64,000 nt of DNA, taken from positions 13,668,447 to 13,732,446 of the forward strand of contig NC_134030.1 in the NCBI RefSeq assembly GCF_964204645.1, read 5' to 3'. Positions 47,666 to 60,009 of this stretch are shown piece by piece. The stretch comes from Tubulanus polymorphus. Its lineage: Eukaryota; Nemertea; Palaeonemertea; Tubulaniformes; Tubulanidae. The position numbers were made by a program, and so were the translations under genes. Position 1 is the first letter of the stretch; every line of letters starts with the position of its first letter. Below the pieces are notes generated by a model. That model saw only the letters and a list, made by a program, of their open reading frames with translations. It was not told the DNA's origin and made no database searches.

Positions 47666-49497
47666 AGGGTTTCTGCTGCCTTCGCAGAAACCCTATTGTA
47701 TTCCTGCTGATTATTATCATTATTATTATTATTATATTCTTTTTCACACTGGATCTTATTGAAAGGATTTAAACAACTGCAACTTACTTTCAGTCGGCGA
47801 AACCATTCTGTATCACAAGTACTAGGCTGCATTGACAAGTACTGTATATAATATTAATTAGAATTGCACGGTTTACTCACTGTGAGCCCCTAAACATCGA
47901 AAATTTAAGCCCGATTCAAACAGTATCCATCTACGTATGTGTATTGCCTACGTGTCTTATTCCCACAGTGCGACAGTGCGTGTATTTGTGTGCGTATCCG
48001 TATATGCAGTGATGGAGAGCCCTGTTCTAGATCAGTAGTAAAAAGTATTTTTATCACTCTACGAGTCGATTGTTTTGCCGTTGAAATGGGACATTCTCGA
48101 GTGAACGCAACTGAGGAATTTTTATAGCCTCGTTTGTGCCGCATATACGTACGTACAAGCAATAGCATCCTTGCAGTAACTTCCCTGGATAGAGCTATCG
48201 ATAACGCGAGAGCCTGGATGACTATATTCTTCTGCTAGCATTACAATATTCCTTGACGGATTTACTCGAAACTTTCGTGAGATGTACGGAACACAGGTAG
48301 CTTGAGGTAAGTCGAAGGGATCTTTGATTTGGGACCCCGTTCACCAACCGGGGGTGTTTTACATTTGAAAATTCTGACATCGAAAAGTTACTGTGTCACA
48401 AAATTTTTTGTCTTAGACTTTTCAGCTTCGGGCGAGCACGAAAGTTGTTCATAACAGCCTGGAGGTTAAAAAAGTCAATGGCACGCCCTATCTACGATTA
48501 ACCGTTTGGGCTCTACGGGCTCGAAAATAGGCCCCCAAATTTTTTGATGAGATTTTTGCTCCTAGCTCCTTTACCGTTGGAGATAGAATCGTGGTTGCAA
48601 CGAGTGATCAGTAGCCCTTGCGAAGACGCTTTTATTGATGCATGGTATAACTATGTAACTCATATGGTTCTCCAGTAGCGCCACCTATAAGACGCTGGAA
48701 AACGCGTTTTCATCTATATCGACTAAGGGTATCAATGGATTTCTATAAAAATTGATACACATGTACCTGGTTACAAAACGAAACGAACCCCTCATATGAT
48801 TAGTTCCCATTTTAACCACTAGGGGGCGTAAATTTTGAAAAATCGATTTCAGCATCCATTTTTCGCATTTAATGCGGTCTGTTTATTGCGAAAATCACAA
48901 AACTTGGTATAAGTACAAAGACATGTGTGTAATATGCCATCCTGCATAAATAGTTCATACAACTGCCACCAAGGGACTGTGAAAACAACGATTTTTGCTC
49001 CTAGGTCCTTAACCGTTGGCGATAGAATCGAGGTTGCAATGTGTGGTTAGTAGCCCTTTTCAAGATACTTGGATTTATGTATGGTTTAAGTAGGTAACCT
49101 ATATGGTTCTTCAGGAGCGCCACCTACATTTTGCTGGAAATACATTTTTTTAAATATCTACTAAGCGGATAATGGGATTTCTATGACAATTGATATACAT
49201 GTACCTGGATATAAGATACAACGAATCCCTAACACAATGAGTTCCTATTCTAACCACTAGGGGGCGTTAATGTTGAAAATTCATTCTAGCATCAGTTTTT
49301 CGATTGTAATTCAGTAGTATGCTAACTGGCAAATTACCGGCCACTCGCAGGGCATGGTAAAAGTACCGTATCTTCGTTATTCTCGGTGTCATTTCCCCTA
49401 ACCTTGGTACAATAGAACTTTTCGTGTAGTATCCCATGTGAATCAACATAGCCATGTTATCAGCTGACCCCTAGGTGGCGTTCCTCATCCAGCAAGG
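47666..49497. repeat. Long dispersed repeat, copy A
   Basis: Opens with the hairpin AGGGTTTCTG...CAGAAACCCT and an ATT run, continues through ~600 bp of low-similarity sequence, then a stretch with GGGATCTTTGATT and GCGAGCACGAAAGTTGTTCA, and ends in two tandem ~430-bp units (from about 48556 and 48990), each containing TAGCGCCACCTA-like and AACCACTAGGGGGCGT boxes. No ORF. Confidence 0.85.
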
Positions 49498-51060
49498 CAG
49501 AAACCCGTTATCGCTGCTTTGCAGCTATATTTATTATTATTATTTCTTTTCCACTTTCCAGCCACAAATTTTTCATGAAATATAACTCCTCTCAGATTCG
49601 ACCACTAACTGCATATAAACGTAATTTTAGATTCTGACAGAAATATAACTCAGCGTCTGACCATTTCGAATTATCGTTTAGTGATTCATTATGAATAAAT
49701 CCTGCGACAAGAATGTCGAAAAGAATACGTGTACTGACAGAGTGTACTGCGTGGCTCAGTTGTGGATGACATAGTTAAATCAGTAAAATGAACATAGTAG
49801 TGGTATTTTACGTATGTCGAATGCTTCGCGTGCTAAATGAGGTCATTCTCATGTGAATACAATTTTTATAGCCTTGCCGTATCCACAAGTAAAGGCATGC
49901 TATATATGAAACAATACTCTGCTAGGGTAGTAACAAGAATATTCCTCAATGGATTTACTTGAAACTTACGTAAGATGTACGTAAGGCAGGTACCTTCAGG
50001 TAAGTCTAAGGGATCTTTGATTGGGGACTCCGATCCATACCAGGGGTGTTTTACTTTTGAAAATTCTGACATGGAAAAAGTGCTGTGTGAGAAAAATTTT
50101 TGTCTTTGAGTTTTCAGCTTCAGGCGAGCACGAAAGTTGTTCATGACAGCCCAGAGGTTAAAAAAAGTCAATGGCACGCCCTGTCTGTGATTAACCATTT
50201 GGGCTCTATGGGCTTGAAAATGGCCCCCAAATTGTTTAGATGAGACGTTTGCTCCTGGCTCCATAACCGTTGGAGATGGAATTGTGGTTGCAGTGAGTAG
50301 TCAGTAGCCCTTGACAAGACGCTTCTATTGATGTATGGTATAACTATGTAACTCATATGGTTCCCCAGTAGCGCCATCTATTCAATGCTGGAAAACGCAT
50401 TTTCATGTATATCGACTAAGCATATTAATGGATTTCTATAAAAATTGATACACATGTACCTGGTTACTTAATACAACCAACCCCTCACATTATTAGTTCC
50501 TATTCTAACCACTAGGGAGCGTTAATTTTGAAAATTCATTTCAATGTGGTATGTTTATTTCGAAAATCACAAAACTTGGTATAATTACGAAGACCTGTGT
50601 GTAATTTGCCAACTTCTATGTTTAGGTTATACTACCGCCACCGGGGGACTGTGAAAACAACGATTTTTGCTCCCTATAACCATTGGTGATAGAATAGTGG
50701 TTGCAATGTGCGGCCAGTGGCCCTTTACAAGACACTTGTATTGATGTATGGTCTAAGCTGGTATCTCACATGGTTCTCCAGTTTCCAGTAGCGCCACCTA
50801 TAAGTTGCTGGAAATGCATTTTCATTGATATCTACTAAGTGAATTAAGGGATATCTATGAAAATTGATACACATGTACCTGGGTATAAAATACAACGAAC
50901 CCCTCACATAATTAGTTCCTATTCTAACCACTAGAGGGCGTACATTTTGGAAACTCATTCTAGCATCCCTTTTGCGCGTGTAATTCAACCATTTTATTAA
51001 ATATATTAGAAAACCTGGTGTGAGTAAATATGCTAATATACAAATTAGTTCATACAACTA
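49498..51060. repeat. Long dispersed repeat, copy B (direct repeat of copy A)
   Basis: Begins GCAGAAACCCGTTATCGCTG with an ATT run, then follows copy A in order, again ending with two ~430-bp units (from about 50240 and 50660). Similarity to copy A is high from about 49920 on. Direct adjacency implies tandem duplication or a multimeric element. Confidence 0.85.
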
Positions 51061-51276
51061 AACAAATTTGTTGACTTCTAAAAATCATGTTATTATTTTA
51101 GCATTTTGGCCTTTGTGATAAACAGGGTCCATTGCTAGCTAGTAGTGAATGTAGTGAATAGCGGCTCAAGTCCATTATAGCATTAAATAGTTCCAGCAGA
51201 GACTTATCACATTGGAACGGTATTTGGAATTAATCCGCCAATATTGGACTGATTGAATCTTACGACATTACGCCAT

Positions 51277-51462
51277 AGGGACGTGCGAACATACCGACAT
51301 ACCGACAAACCGACGAACCGACAAACCGACGAACCGACAAACCGACGAACCGACAAACCGACATACCGACATACCGACAAACCGACAAACCGACATACCG
51401 ATAAACCGACATACCGACGAACCGACAAACCGACATACCGGCAAACCGACGAACCGACAAAT
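51277..51462 (+). repeat. 8-bp microsatellite, left foldback arm
   Basis: About 22 copies of ACCGACAA/ACCGACGA/ACCGACAT. It is the complement of the array at 51931-52004; together the arms bracket a 50-bp satellite. Confidence 0.9.
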
Positions 51463-51465
51463 CCT

Positions 51466-51905
51466 TGCGTGGATTACCCTTATATAAAGTGGCTGGGATC
51501 GAGGGGCTGCGTGTATGCGTGGATTACCCTTATGTTAAGTGGCTGGGATCGAGGGGCTGGGTATGTACCTGGATTACCCTTGTATAAATTGGCTGGGATC
51601 GAGGGGCTGTGTGGTGCATGAATTACCCTTATATAAAGTGGCTGGGATCGAGGGGCTGGGTATATGCGTGGATTACCCGCCGATTACCCTCATATAAAGT
51701 GGCTAGGATCGAGGGGCTGGGTATATGCGTGGATTACCCGCCGATTTCCCTCATATAAAGTGGCTAGGATCGAGGGGCTGCGTGGTTGCGTGGATTACCC
51801 TTATATAAAGTGGCTGGGATCGAGAGGCTGCGTGGTTGCGTGGATTACCCTTATATAATGTGGCTCGGATCGAGGGACAGGGTTTTTCCGTGGATTACCC
51901 GTGGC
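51466..51905 (+). repeat. 50-bp tandem repeat between foldback arms
   Basis: Nine units starting GTGGATTACCCTTATATAAA, followed by GTGGCTGGGATCGAGGGGCT. The period is 50 bp, with two 61-bp units that carry an extra CCGATTACCCT. Units are very similar to each other, indicating recent amplification. Confidence 0.9.
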
Positions 51906-51930
51906 TGGATCGAGGGAATACGAGTATGTC

Positions 51931-52004
51931 GGTTCGTCGGTTCGTCGGTTCGTCGGTTCGTCGGTTTGTCGGTATGTCGGTTTGTCGGTTTGTCGGTTTG
52001 TCTT
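51931..52004 (-). repeat. 8-bp microsatellite, right foldback arm
   Basis: TCGGTTCG/TCGGTTTG/TCGGTATG units, the complement of the left arm at 51277-51462 but shorter (about 9 units). Confidence 0.9.
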
Positions 52005-52394
52005 GAAAAGTACGTAGCCGAATTACTCCTTTTCTAAAAATGTATCTTTGAGCGGGGAACTATTCCACGCTATACTGGACTTGAACCTGAATAGCAGTGA
52101 ATTTAAAAAATTCTAACGGCCGTAATTATCAGTAACCACTGAAGGAGGGTATCTATTTGAGTCATTGGGGGAACCCACTACCACGTATATTCATGATAAA
52201 TCGTGATGCCGTGTTGAGCCTGATTACTACATGTTATATAGCAAAAGAGCGCTTCGCAGTGTCAATTGACGGATTTCTATGAACATTTCTTGGTTCAATT
52301 GGAGACACGTTATGCTTTCATTATATGGAACACAGATCATCCTTTTAACGTCCTCTAAAAACGACGTAAGTTGAAGAAAGTAATGTTTTTATCA

Positions 52395-53650
52395 ATCACA
52401 ATTGATAAAAAACAAGTTTGAAAATGGGACCGCAAGCATCTGGAATAGTAAATTAATTGAAAGACAGGTCTATGGGCCATATTTTATCATTTGTGAAGCT
52501 GCCGCGTCAAGCCCCATGCTCTTGTTTGATTCCACGATAACTCAACCAGAATTATTACTCAGAATTTTTCTGAATTCAAAATTGGACACTTTTCATATTT
52601 CTAAAGCCGATAAAGGTGGCAAAAGTTTTCTCTTAGATATTTGCGATTATAACGAAAAATGGTCACCCTTGATGATGGTAATGTGTATAAACAATTCAAA
52701 TTCTATGCCCTCTCTCGTATGCAAGCTTCATTCAACAAGAGTCTTTGTGGCATTATTCAACGGTTTCTGGACTCTAGAGAAAATTTCGAAATTCTTAACC
52801 CGTCTATACCATATATCTATAGACTGCCTGAAACGTATGAAAAAAAGTTCCCCTCCGTCCCATTGTATCGAATTCTAATTCACCCTCTTATATTGTCGCT
52901 TATCCAAATTTCTGGCTAAAAGGTATCACGAGGTTCTTGGTTCTTTATCCTCTCACTTACGGCACAAACAAGATTTACTGGGATGGTAAAGAAACATTAT
53001 AACGCTAGATTGATTCCGTTTGATGCTACTTGGATTTTCTTGAACGTAAACTACCATCTTCAGATTTAAATTTTGACATTCCTACTGATTGTATTAGTGA
53101 ATTAATTGAAATTTGCACTCAGAACTCCTTCTGCAGTTGTAATAATTCATATTATGAACAGGTTTTTGGGAAACCAGCTTATTCCCATTTTATAGAATTC
53201 ATTCCTTGCACACATTGAAACTGAATTACTACCTCATTACACTAACCTTGGTTACAATACAATGCGTTGATGATATTCTTTCCTTTATTCCTTATGAATT
53301 TAATTTTGATTTCTCACATTTAATTCCTTTCAACCCTCTTTGGACCGACATTCAGATTGGAAGTCGGAAAAATCCTCTTTAATTTACTATTGTTTTTACA
53401 ATTGTTTGTTGTGTTGAAATTTTTTAGGAAACCCACACATTCTGGATCCTTTACCGCCTAGCATGATCTGTTGCCCAAAGTTTATTTCTTCTTTCGTAGA
53501 TGTGACCCATTTCTTGACGATAAACTTACAGATTAAGCCTTCTAAAAAATGATTTACCCTGACGATATTTTGAAAGCTCGCCGTGCCCATTTTTGGCTAT
53601 GTCAACGGTCTGGTCGATCGATAATCGTTCGTATACTTAATACACTACGC
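52395..53650 (+). pseudogene. Penelope-like reverse transcriptase, degenerate
   Basis: Blocks in order: HISKADKGGK (the A-D-K RT1 motif of Penelope-like elements), NVYKQFKF, SIPYIYRLPETY (IPYxYxLPK class), a palm-region stretch NSYYEQVFGKP (~53145), and DDILSFIPYEFNF (~53270, the YVDD box region). Frameshifts and stops throughout. No GIY-YIG domain downstream. Lies in SKAP intron 7. Confidence 0.85.
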
Positions 53651-53742
53651 TCAAAGCTATTTTAGCACACTCAAACGCAATTTCAGTAGCCTGTAATTTC
53701 ACTATTAATGGGCGAATTGAACGGATTAAGCAAATTATGAGG

Positions 53743-54164
53743 CAAATTCAAATGTTCTATATTTCTCCATACCGTCCTTCCAATCGGTTTCTACGGAGAA
53801 ATACGAACTAAAAATAACATTTTTTGACAATATTTTGAGGATATTCTTGGTAAATATTCTGAAAATTACACACAATCATTTTGTTATCCTTCATTCACGT
53901 ATTTAAACTACCCGCGCGACGCGGCCCGCAAGTTTCGACGAAAGTCCGTCCGTGACCGTCATTTTCGTTGCCGCGATTTAGCCAATGCCCATGTGTCCCG
54001 GATGTAAACTACACTTTTTGAGATGGACGGTATGGAGAAATATAGAACATTTGAATTTGCCCCTAGTTTACATCCGGGACACATGGGCATTGGCTAAATA
54101 TCCTCAAAATATTGTCAAAGAATGTTATTTTTAGTTCGTATTTCTCCGTAGAAACCGATTGGAA
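53743..54164. repeat. Rearranged three-segment inverted repeat
   Basis: Three segments recur inverted: A 53743-53777 with 54025-54059, B 53778-53845 with 54097-54164, C 53976-54010 with 54065-54099. The order is A B C on the left; the right side, read on the complement, is B C A. Confidence 0.9.
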
Positions 54165-54539
54165 GACTGGATTCGAATCCCACAAAAAGCACAGTCCCTT
54201 AGCAACGGGTCGAATTTTTTAGAATAACAAGCGCGCCGGTTTCACAGCATCACTAAGGGTCGAGTCCCGGAGAATAACGCGCGCGCGCGGTCCGCGTGTT
54301 ACAAAATTACCGTCCCGCTCCACACAAGTACTGAATAATCAACTCAAATTTTGCTAATCAACTCAAAATTTTGCCAATCCCTGGGAGTAAAATGCCGTGC
54401 GTTTTTTAACATATCGTATCTTTATGTGTTTTTTACTCCCGTTTTGCAAACGTTATTCACCTTTTCCGCTTCGAGTAAAATACGTATACGCTGAAATCCG
54501 TGCCTAAAATACCGTTGTTCCATTAATTCCGTACACATG

Positions 54540-55150
54540 CGACCCGTTGTAATACTTAGGAACAAATCGTTAGTGTAAAACAAATAAAACTATTGAAGCC
54601 ATGAGATTTAATGTAGAAATCTGACGTTTTTTAACTGCAGAAAATTTTGTTTTCGTGTAATCGATAAAACAATAGGCTCTCAATATGTAATCAACATTCC
54701 CAAACTCCCACGTTGTTTTTCGCAGAAAATGATTTTTTTCTTTTTTAATCACGGGTCCCTTGATTCGCTCGAAGATCTAGCATATTTTGGGTGATTTTCT
54801 TTGGTCACGCCACCGGGTGCCTTCCTTCAGCATAACCTACATTTTTTACAATGTAGAACTTGGGAACACAGTTCTTGTGTAAAACATATAAAACTATTTA
54901 AGCTGTTCGTAAAAAATATCAGATAAGTGCGTATATAATATCATATAAGATTTATCGTCGTATGAAAGATAAAACAAACAAGGCTTTCAATTTGTAATTA
55001 ACACTCCCAAAGCATGTTTTTTTTAGCAAAAATGAATTCCTTTTCTATACACGTATTTGATCACGGCGAATCTTCGCTCGAATAGATCTTTGATATTTTT
55101 GGGTGATTTTCTTTGGCCACGGACCACGCCGAACACAGGTGCCCCCGCAA
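54540..55150 (+). repeat. Diverged ~300-bp direct duplication
   Basis: Two tandem units share GTGTAAAACA-ATAAAACTATT, TGTAATYAACAYTCCCAAA, TTTTGGGTGATTTTCTTTGG and a following GGTGCC...AACCTA...TTTTTACAATGT block. No coding sequence. Confidence 0.7.
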
Positions 55151-57052
55151 AACCTATGTTTTTTTACAATGTGAATTCTATATGAGTTGGGAAGGGCACT
55201 CGCCTCTATTTATTCTTTAAAACTTAAGACTGGCTGTGCGCTTCCCCAAGTTTCGACTTTGACATATTATTTCATAATTTTTTTTCTTTATGGTGCGCAA
55301 AGTTGAAAGCTGTGGGTTTCATATTTTTGAGAAATTGACCAAAAAGTGTCAAAAATTCGATTTATTTGAGCACGTTTTTTTCATGCAATTGTCCAAAATA
55401 ACACATGTTAGAATTCAATGCTATTTTGCGTCGGAAGAACTTTATCTTGTCAAGATACGATGCTTTGTTCGGTAGTTTGCTTTTGTAAAGATCGGGGTCC
55501 CAACGCTGACTAGGTAGGTCAGGCCCTTCAGAAAGGCTACTACTGGCCTATGATATATCTAAATAACTCCGGGACTGAAATAACGATACACACCATTCAT
55601 TTTGTACAAAGCAAGAGAGAGAACAAACAACATTGTCACACTAAAATGCGGATTTGGACTTAACACTTTATCACGGATTTGGACTGTACAGCTTGACTTA
55701 ATGCCCAATCATTACACTTTCAAGGACGAAACCCCACAAAATCTCGGTTATATGTAATTTCTGTTGACCCGGCTGAACTCCATCATGACGTCATAGCATT
55801 CGTTGAATATGTAAATGAGATGGATCAGCAGGTGCCAAACAAAATGGCGGCACAATTGAAGAGGTTCATAATAATTATTTCTAGCGCGAATACTGATACT
55901 CAAGGCGTATGATATAACGATTTATTGTGTGTGATGTGTTCAATCATTCATCTAGTTTTGAAATCCCGTGCATAAGGTAACGTGATGAGCGTTCGCGTTG
56001 AAAACAGTCGTGTACAGTCACGTAGGCAATGTCGCCTTATTAACTCGTATTCACTGCGTGTATGTATCAGTTATAGATAACGCGCGCAAAGGTGCAGGTC
56101 GCGCGTAACAACGATTCTGAGCGAAGATGTAAGCTTGCCTGCCTACTTAAAGCAATCCTATCGTGAAATTATTAAAAACCATGTCAGTCGATAAACTTTA
56201 TTTCGTCAGTAACCGGCGCTGGCCTCATATTTGCATAGAATTGGGAGCTTCCGTCCTAATTTAGCCGTATGATGAAAAACCTCCGATGACACCCAGGCTC
56301 TCGCTTTGCCGGGTCACTCATAGTTTTAGTTGTTTTATATGTCATTCTATGAATGTATTTGAATTATGTATATTAACTTGTTGAGACAAAAATTCCCAAA
56401 ATCAATTTTTCGAATATTTCATACTCGTTAAAAAGTCAGTTATCACTGACCAAAATTAAGTCCTTTTCGATATATTTTTCTTATCTAATTTTCGATGAAA
56501 TAAATTTTTTCGTACTAGTAGCCTATACATGACAGATTTTTTACTTCACACTATGGTTTGGCGTGCCACCGGACCATTGGTCCTTTATTGTAATTCTCAA
56601 GCGATGCGCACTAGTTAGCAGCCCATTTTCATACGTTTATTTTTCGGTAAAAATTCAAAATTTTAATTTTCTACAATTCCCTTCATTTTGAATGGCATGG
56701 TGCGGCTTTGAAGAAAACCCGTTATCGCTGTTTTGCTCAAATAAACTCAAATAATAATGAAACAAATTATTTTTCTTTTCCATTTTAAAAACGGTTATTA
56801 CGAAAAAAGATAATTTTCTAATGTTTTTCCCTATATAGTGAAATAGCATGGTTTCTCCTTGTGTATATTTAGAGGACCCTAAAAACCTGGACCCTCTATG
56901 CGTTAGGCCATCGAATATTTTGATATAACACATTATTTTGTAGCTACAATGTTTTACCATTTCAATGCACTAGTCTATTGTCCGTGTACGTTTCAACACC
57001 GTCCAATGGCCTCTGAATATACTCTAAATGTTTTCATTTTTTGTCATTACAG
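55151..57052 (+). other. Distal part of SKAP intron 7
   Basis: No gene recognised. 56693-56740 holds another end of the AAACCCGTTATCGCTG repeat family. Confidence 0.55.
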
Positions 57053-57342
57053 ATGATGATGGAGGAGAAATTTATGACGATATAGACATAGATTCTGCCG
57101 TACCAGCGCCCCCTTCCTTCAAGCCACCCAGTCGACCGCCTGTTGTTGGCATGAGTCTGGAACAAATCTACGATGACGCCGAAACTGGTTTATTTGGTGA
57201 TCATGTATTAGACCCCGTGACCCCCACCCCATCCGATACTAAGGACAATCTCTATGACGACGGAGAAAGTTTACAGCAGCTTCCTTTACCGGCAAGGCAG
57301 CCAACACACCCATCGGTGGCTGCAGATACTAACATCATCAAA
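57053..57342 (+). CDS. SKAP: SKAP-like, coding exon 8 (YDD-motif region)
   Basis: Acceptor CATTACAG, donor GTACGT. Completes the split codon from exon 7 in phase. Three Tyr-Asp-Asp sites, EIYDDI (Tyr437), QIYDDA (Tyr469) and NLYDDG (Tyr497), resemble the GELYDDV site after the PH domain of vertebrate SKAP. Proline-rich PPSFKPPSRPP lies between. Ends in phase 0. Confidence 0.9.
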
Positions 57343-58236
57343 GTACGTCTTTAGTTTCAGCCATATGTCTGATATTTATTGAAAGAAGTATATTAAACAC
57401 TGCAGTGTCAGGAAGATAGCAAAGTGTATTTCAAATGTCAGTTTATGGATGTTGGATAGGCCTAGTAGGTGAATACAGTTATGAGTGTAGTTTAATACAT
57501 TTCATAGGTACAGTTGTTTTCTTCGGTCCAATGCACTCTTTGTTGGATGGTTACATTAGAGCGGTTAGATGATTACCTTATCTTATTCATTCACTCTCAG
57601 ATGTGACATCCCCTGTGCCGAGTAGAATAGTTCTTAAGCATGGTAGATGTCGTTTTGTTTTTTATCGTGACATCTGATGATAACTATTGCGGATGAATCC
57701 GGCTCTGCAGTTGCAAGCACAACAGAAAACCCTCATACAAATCAAGGGAATAACAAGATGGCTACTTACCTTGACTAAGTAAGAGAGGCCTAAATAACGG
57801 GTTGAGCCTAACTGATCCCACGAATCTATAGGACCAACGACTATATTTGGACGGTTAATTGACGAGGAAATAGCGATGTAGGGCCAAAAATAGTAATTGT
57901 TTCTCATTTCCAAATTCTCTGAATATTACCAGGCAGGCAGGTGTTCATTTTCATTTGATTTTTCTTTTAGAAATATTGACCAGGCAGACAACATTTTATT
58001 TTGCATAAAAATGTTTGGAAGCAAGCTTTCTTTGTTTTTAAAAGTGGGTTTCATTTTATAACTTATCAACAAAGAGCTCATTTTCAGTCACCCCGGTTGG
58101 CAGGATTTTATTTTACCGGGTATCTAAGCCAGATTTCGCACCATGCCTAAAATGAGAAACGATCTATTTTTGGTCTAATGTACTCAATGAAAAAACTTGT
58201 CTAAATGGAATATTTCTTTGTCTGGTCTTTAAATAG
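57343..58236 (+). other. SKAP intron 8
   Basis: 0.9 kb, no repeat or nested gene recognised. Confidence 0.6.
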
Positions 58237-58602
58237 GGCGTTACTACAACATCATCAACTTTGGATGAGGCAGAGGAGCTATACGACGACGGCATTTCAG
58301 TCATCCCAGACGCACAACAGTCGTCCAGTCGGGTATTCAACTTCCCGCAACCAGCACCAGTCAAAACGCCGACACTCGTCCAATTCAAAGGGAATGAAAT
58401 CGATGAATTTTATTTAGCGAGATGGGATTCACAGGCGACTCGTGATGACGAGCTAAATTTCAAGAGGGGAGAAAGAATTAAAGTAACGAATAGAATGAAT
58501 GACGCACATTTGTGGTGGACGGCCGAGTCTAACGGGAAAATTGGGCTGGTCCCGAAAACATTTCTTAAGCCGGCATACGCTAAGGTTTCACTGCAAATGT
58601 GA
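58237..58602 (+). CDS. SKAP: SKAP-like, coding exon 9 (SH3 domain, stop)
   Basis: Acceptor TTAAATAG, phase 0. Begins with another Tyr-Asp-Asp site (EELYDDG, Tyr542), then the SH3 domain at residues ~583-639: ARWDSQATRDDELNFKRGER, the WW pair (619-620) and GKIGLVPKTFL with the conserved proline 632. SH3 domains bind proline motifs; in vertebrate SKAPs this domain binds ADAP. Stop TGA after LQM. An SH3 C-terminus after a PH domain and YDD sites is the SKAP arrangement. Confidence 0.95.
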   Translation, partial: GVTTTSSTLDEAEELYDDGISVIPDAQQSSSRVFNFPQPAPVKTPTLVQFKGNEIDEFYLARWDSQATRDDELNFKRGERIKVTNRMNDAHLWWTAESNGKIGLVPKTFLKPAYAKVSLQM

Positions 58603-58693
58603 TTTTTGCTCATCATCAAAAGATGGCAATCAAAATTTATCAGCTATTGAAATATAGATCCTTCCAGAAAGGATCTCGTGTCACAGCTGTGCA

Positions 58694-58745
58694 GTAAACC
58701 CGTTATCGCTACTTTGCAGCCCTATTTATTACTCTTATTATATCG
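58694..58745. repeat. Dispersed repeat end (AAACCCGTTATCGCT family)
   Basis: AAACCCGTTATCGCTACTTT plus an AT-rich run, related to 17772, 49498 and 56714. Lies just after the SKAP stop, probably in its 3' UTR. Confidence 0.6.
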
Positions 58746-59088
58746 GAAATATTAATATATTTGCACTCAATGCACTCCCCACAACCTGTGTGTATACTGT
58801 AATCGGGAAGAACATAACTACTTAAGCCCATCTCAATGCATGACGAGTTGAGAGTATTATGTGAATATGATATGATAATACTAATAATCTTGGCGCTTTT
58901 TAATTGCTTAGATTTTTGGACTTTTGGAGAAAATCTTTGATAGACAAAGGGAAAAACGAATTTCTTTTTAGAGTCTGTGTTATCTTTTACCAAGGGTAAG
59001 GGAAAAGAAATAGTGCTTTTTCATCTTTTACCCATTTCTCGTGGCAACATTCCCCGCAGAAAAAAACACATTTTTCAGTTAAATATCC

Positions 59089-59094
59089 AAATAA
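59089..59094 (+). promoter_or_regulatory. Candidate poly(A) signal of the SKAP-like gene
   Basis: AATAAA 487 bases after the stop codon; position only. Confidence 0.35.
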
Positions 59095-60009
59095 AATTAA
59101 GCCGCTTAACGTGGATATCAGATCAGTTGCCGAAAATCAATTTACTATAGAATTATTCCAGTTTTGTCTGAAGTGGCTCATAGGATAGGAAAGAGCTATT
59201 TAACCTAGCATTAGCAGTAGATCACCTGAATAACTACGTAATTTACAGCATAATGCCCTACAATGCTTTATTCTCGTCCGATTCCACGATCAGCAGAAAG
59301 TTTTTCTTTCGTGCTGGTCGGCCAGTTGATACGGTGCGTATATTGTAGAGCGACTCTAAAGAGGTGTGCTCTATCGAAAACGATCCTTGTCGCAAGCCCG
59401 TAGCTAGGGGGGTTCGCCCGTTCGAACGAACGCCCCTTTTTAGAAAGATGATTTTTTTGCCTATGTAACGGTCCGTTGTTTATTTTCATCATAGTGTTCT
59501 TTTAAATTACATTTCACTGATTATAGATATTGTTAGCATTGGTTGACGTCTATGACGTCATGCCAATGCTGGTAAAATGGATCGAAAGTCGTAGTAAAAA
59601 AAAGCGCCGACTCTTCTCATTTTCATAGTAACTTCAAATTGTAACTCCGTTCTCGCAAAACATTAGACGCAGCTGAAAATTCAAACTCAAAATAATGTTT
59701 CAGTTATTCCCTACAACATAGCGTCGCCATTTATAAATATCAAAGTGTTTGAATATCAGTGTTATTCCAGGTCTAACTGCTGTTTGAGTCACCTATCCAC
59801 TGGGTGGCGCTAGTGTTATTAAAGGATAGTGTTATGGTAAGGTTAGGTACATAACCATTAGGGACACCTAAACTGCAGTCGCTCCTTATTCCAACTATTA
59901 GTAGCCATTGGATTAATTGGCAGTAATTCACAGTGCCAGAATATGTATTTCTAGAGCAGTGGTACGGCAGGCCTACTCGTGACTGAAACCATATGAGTTA
60001 AACTGCAGC
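59095..60009. other. Intergenic, with a short dispersed-repeat piece
   Basis: AAGCCCGTAGCTAGGGGGGT at about 59395, followed by the palindrome GTTCGAACGAAC, looks like a fragment of a dispersed repeat. Nothing else recognised. Confidence 0.5.

Noticed and set aside
51253-51621. 122-codon ORF rich in TDKPTNR repeats
   Set aside because: Direct translation of the 8-bp microsatellite, with similar spurious frames on the other strand.
54170-54300. tRNA B-box-like GGATTCGAATCCCA
   Set aside because: The upstream 70 bases are the rearranged inverted repeat; no A box, anticodon arm or acceptor stem can be drawn.
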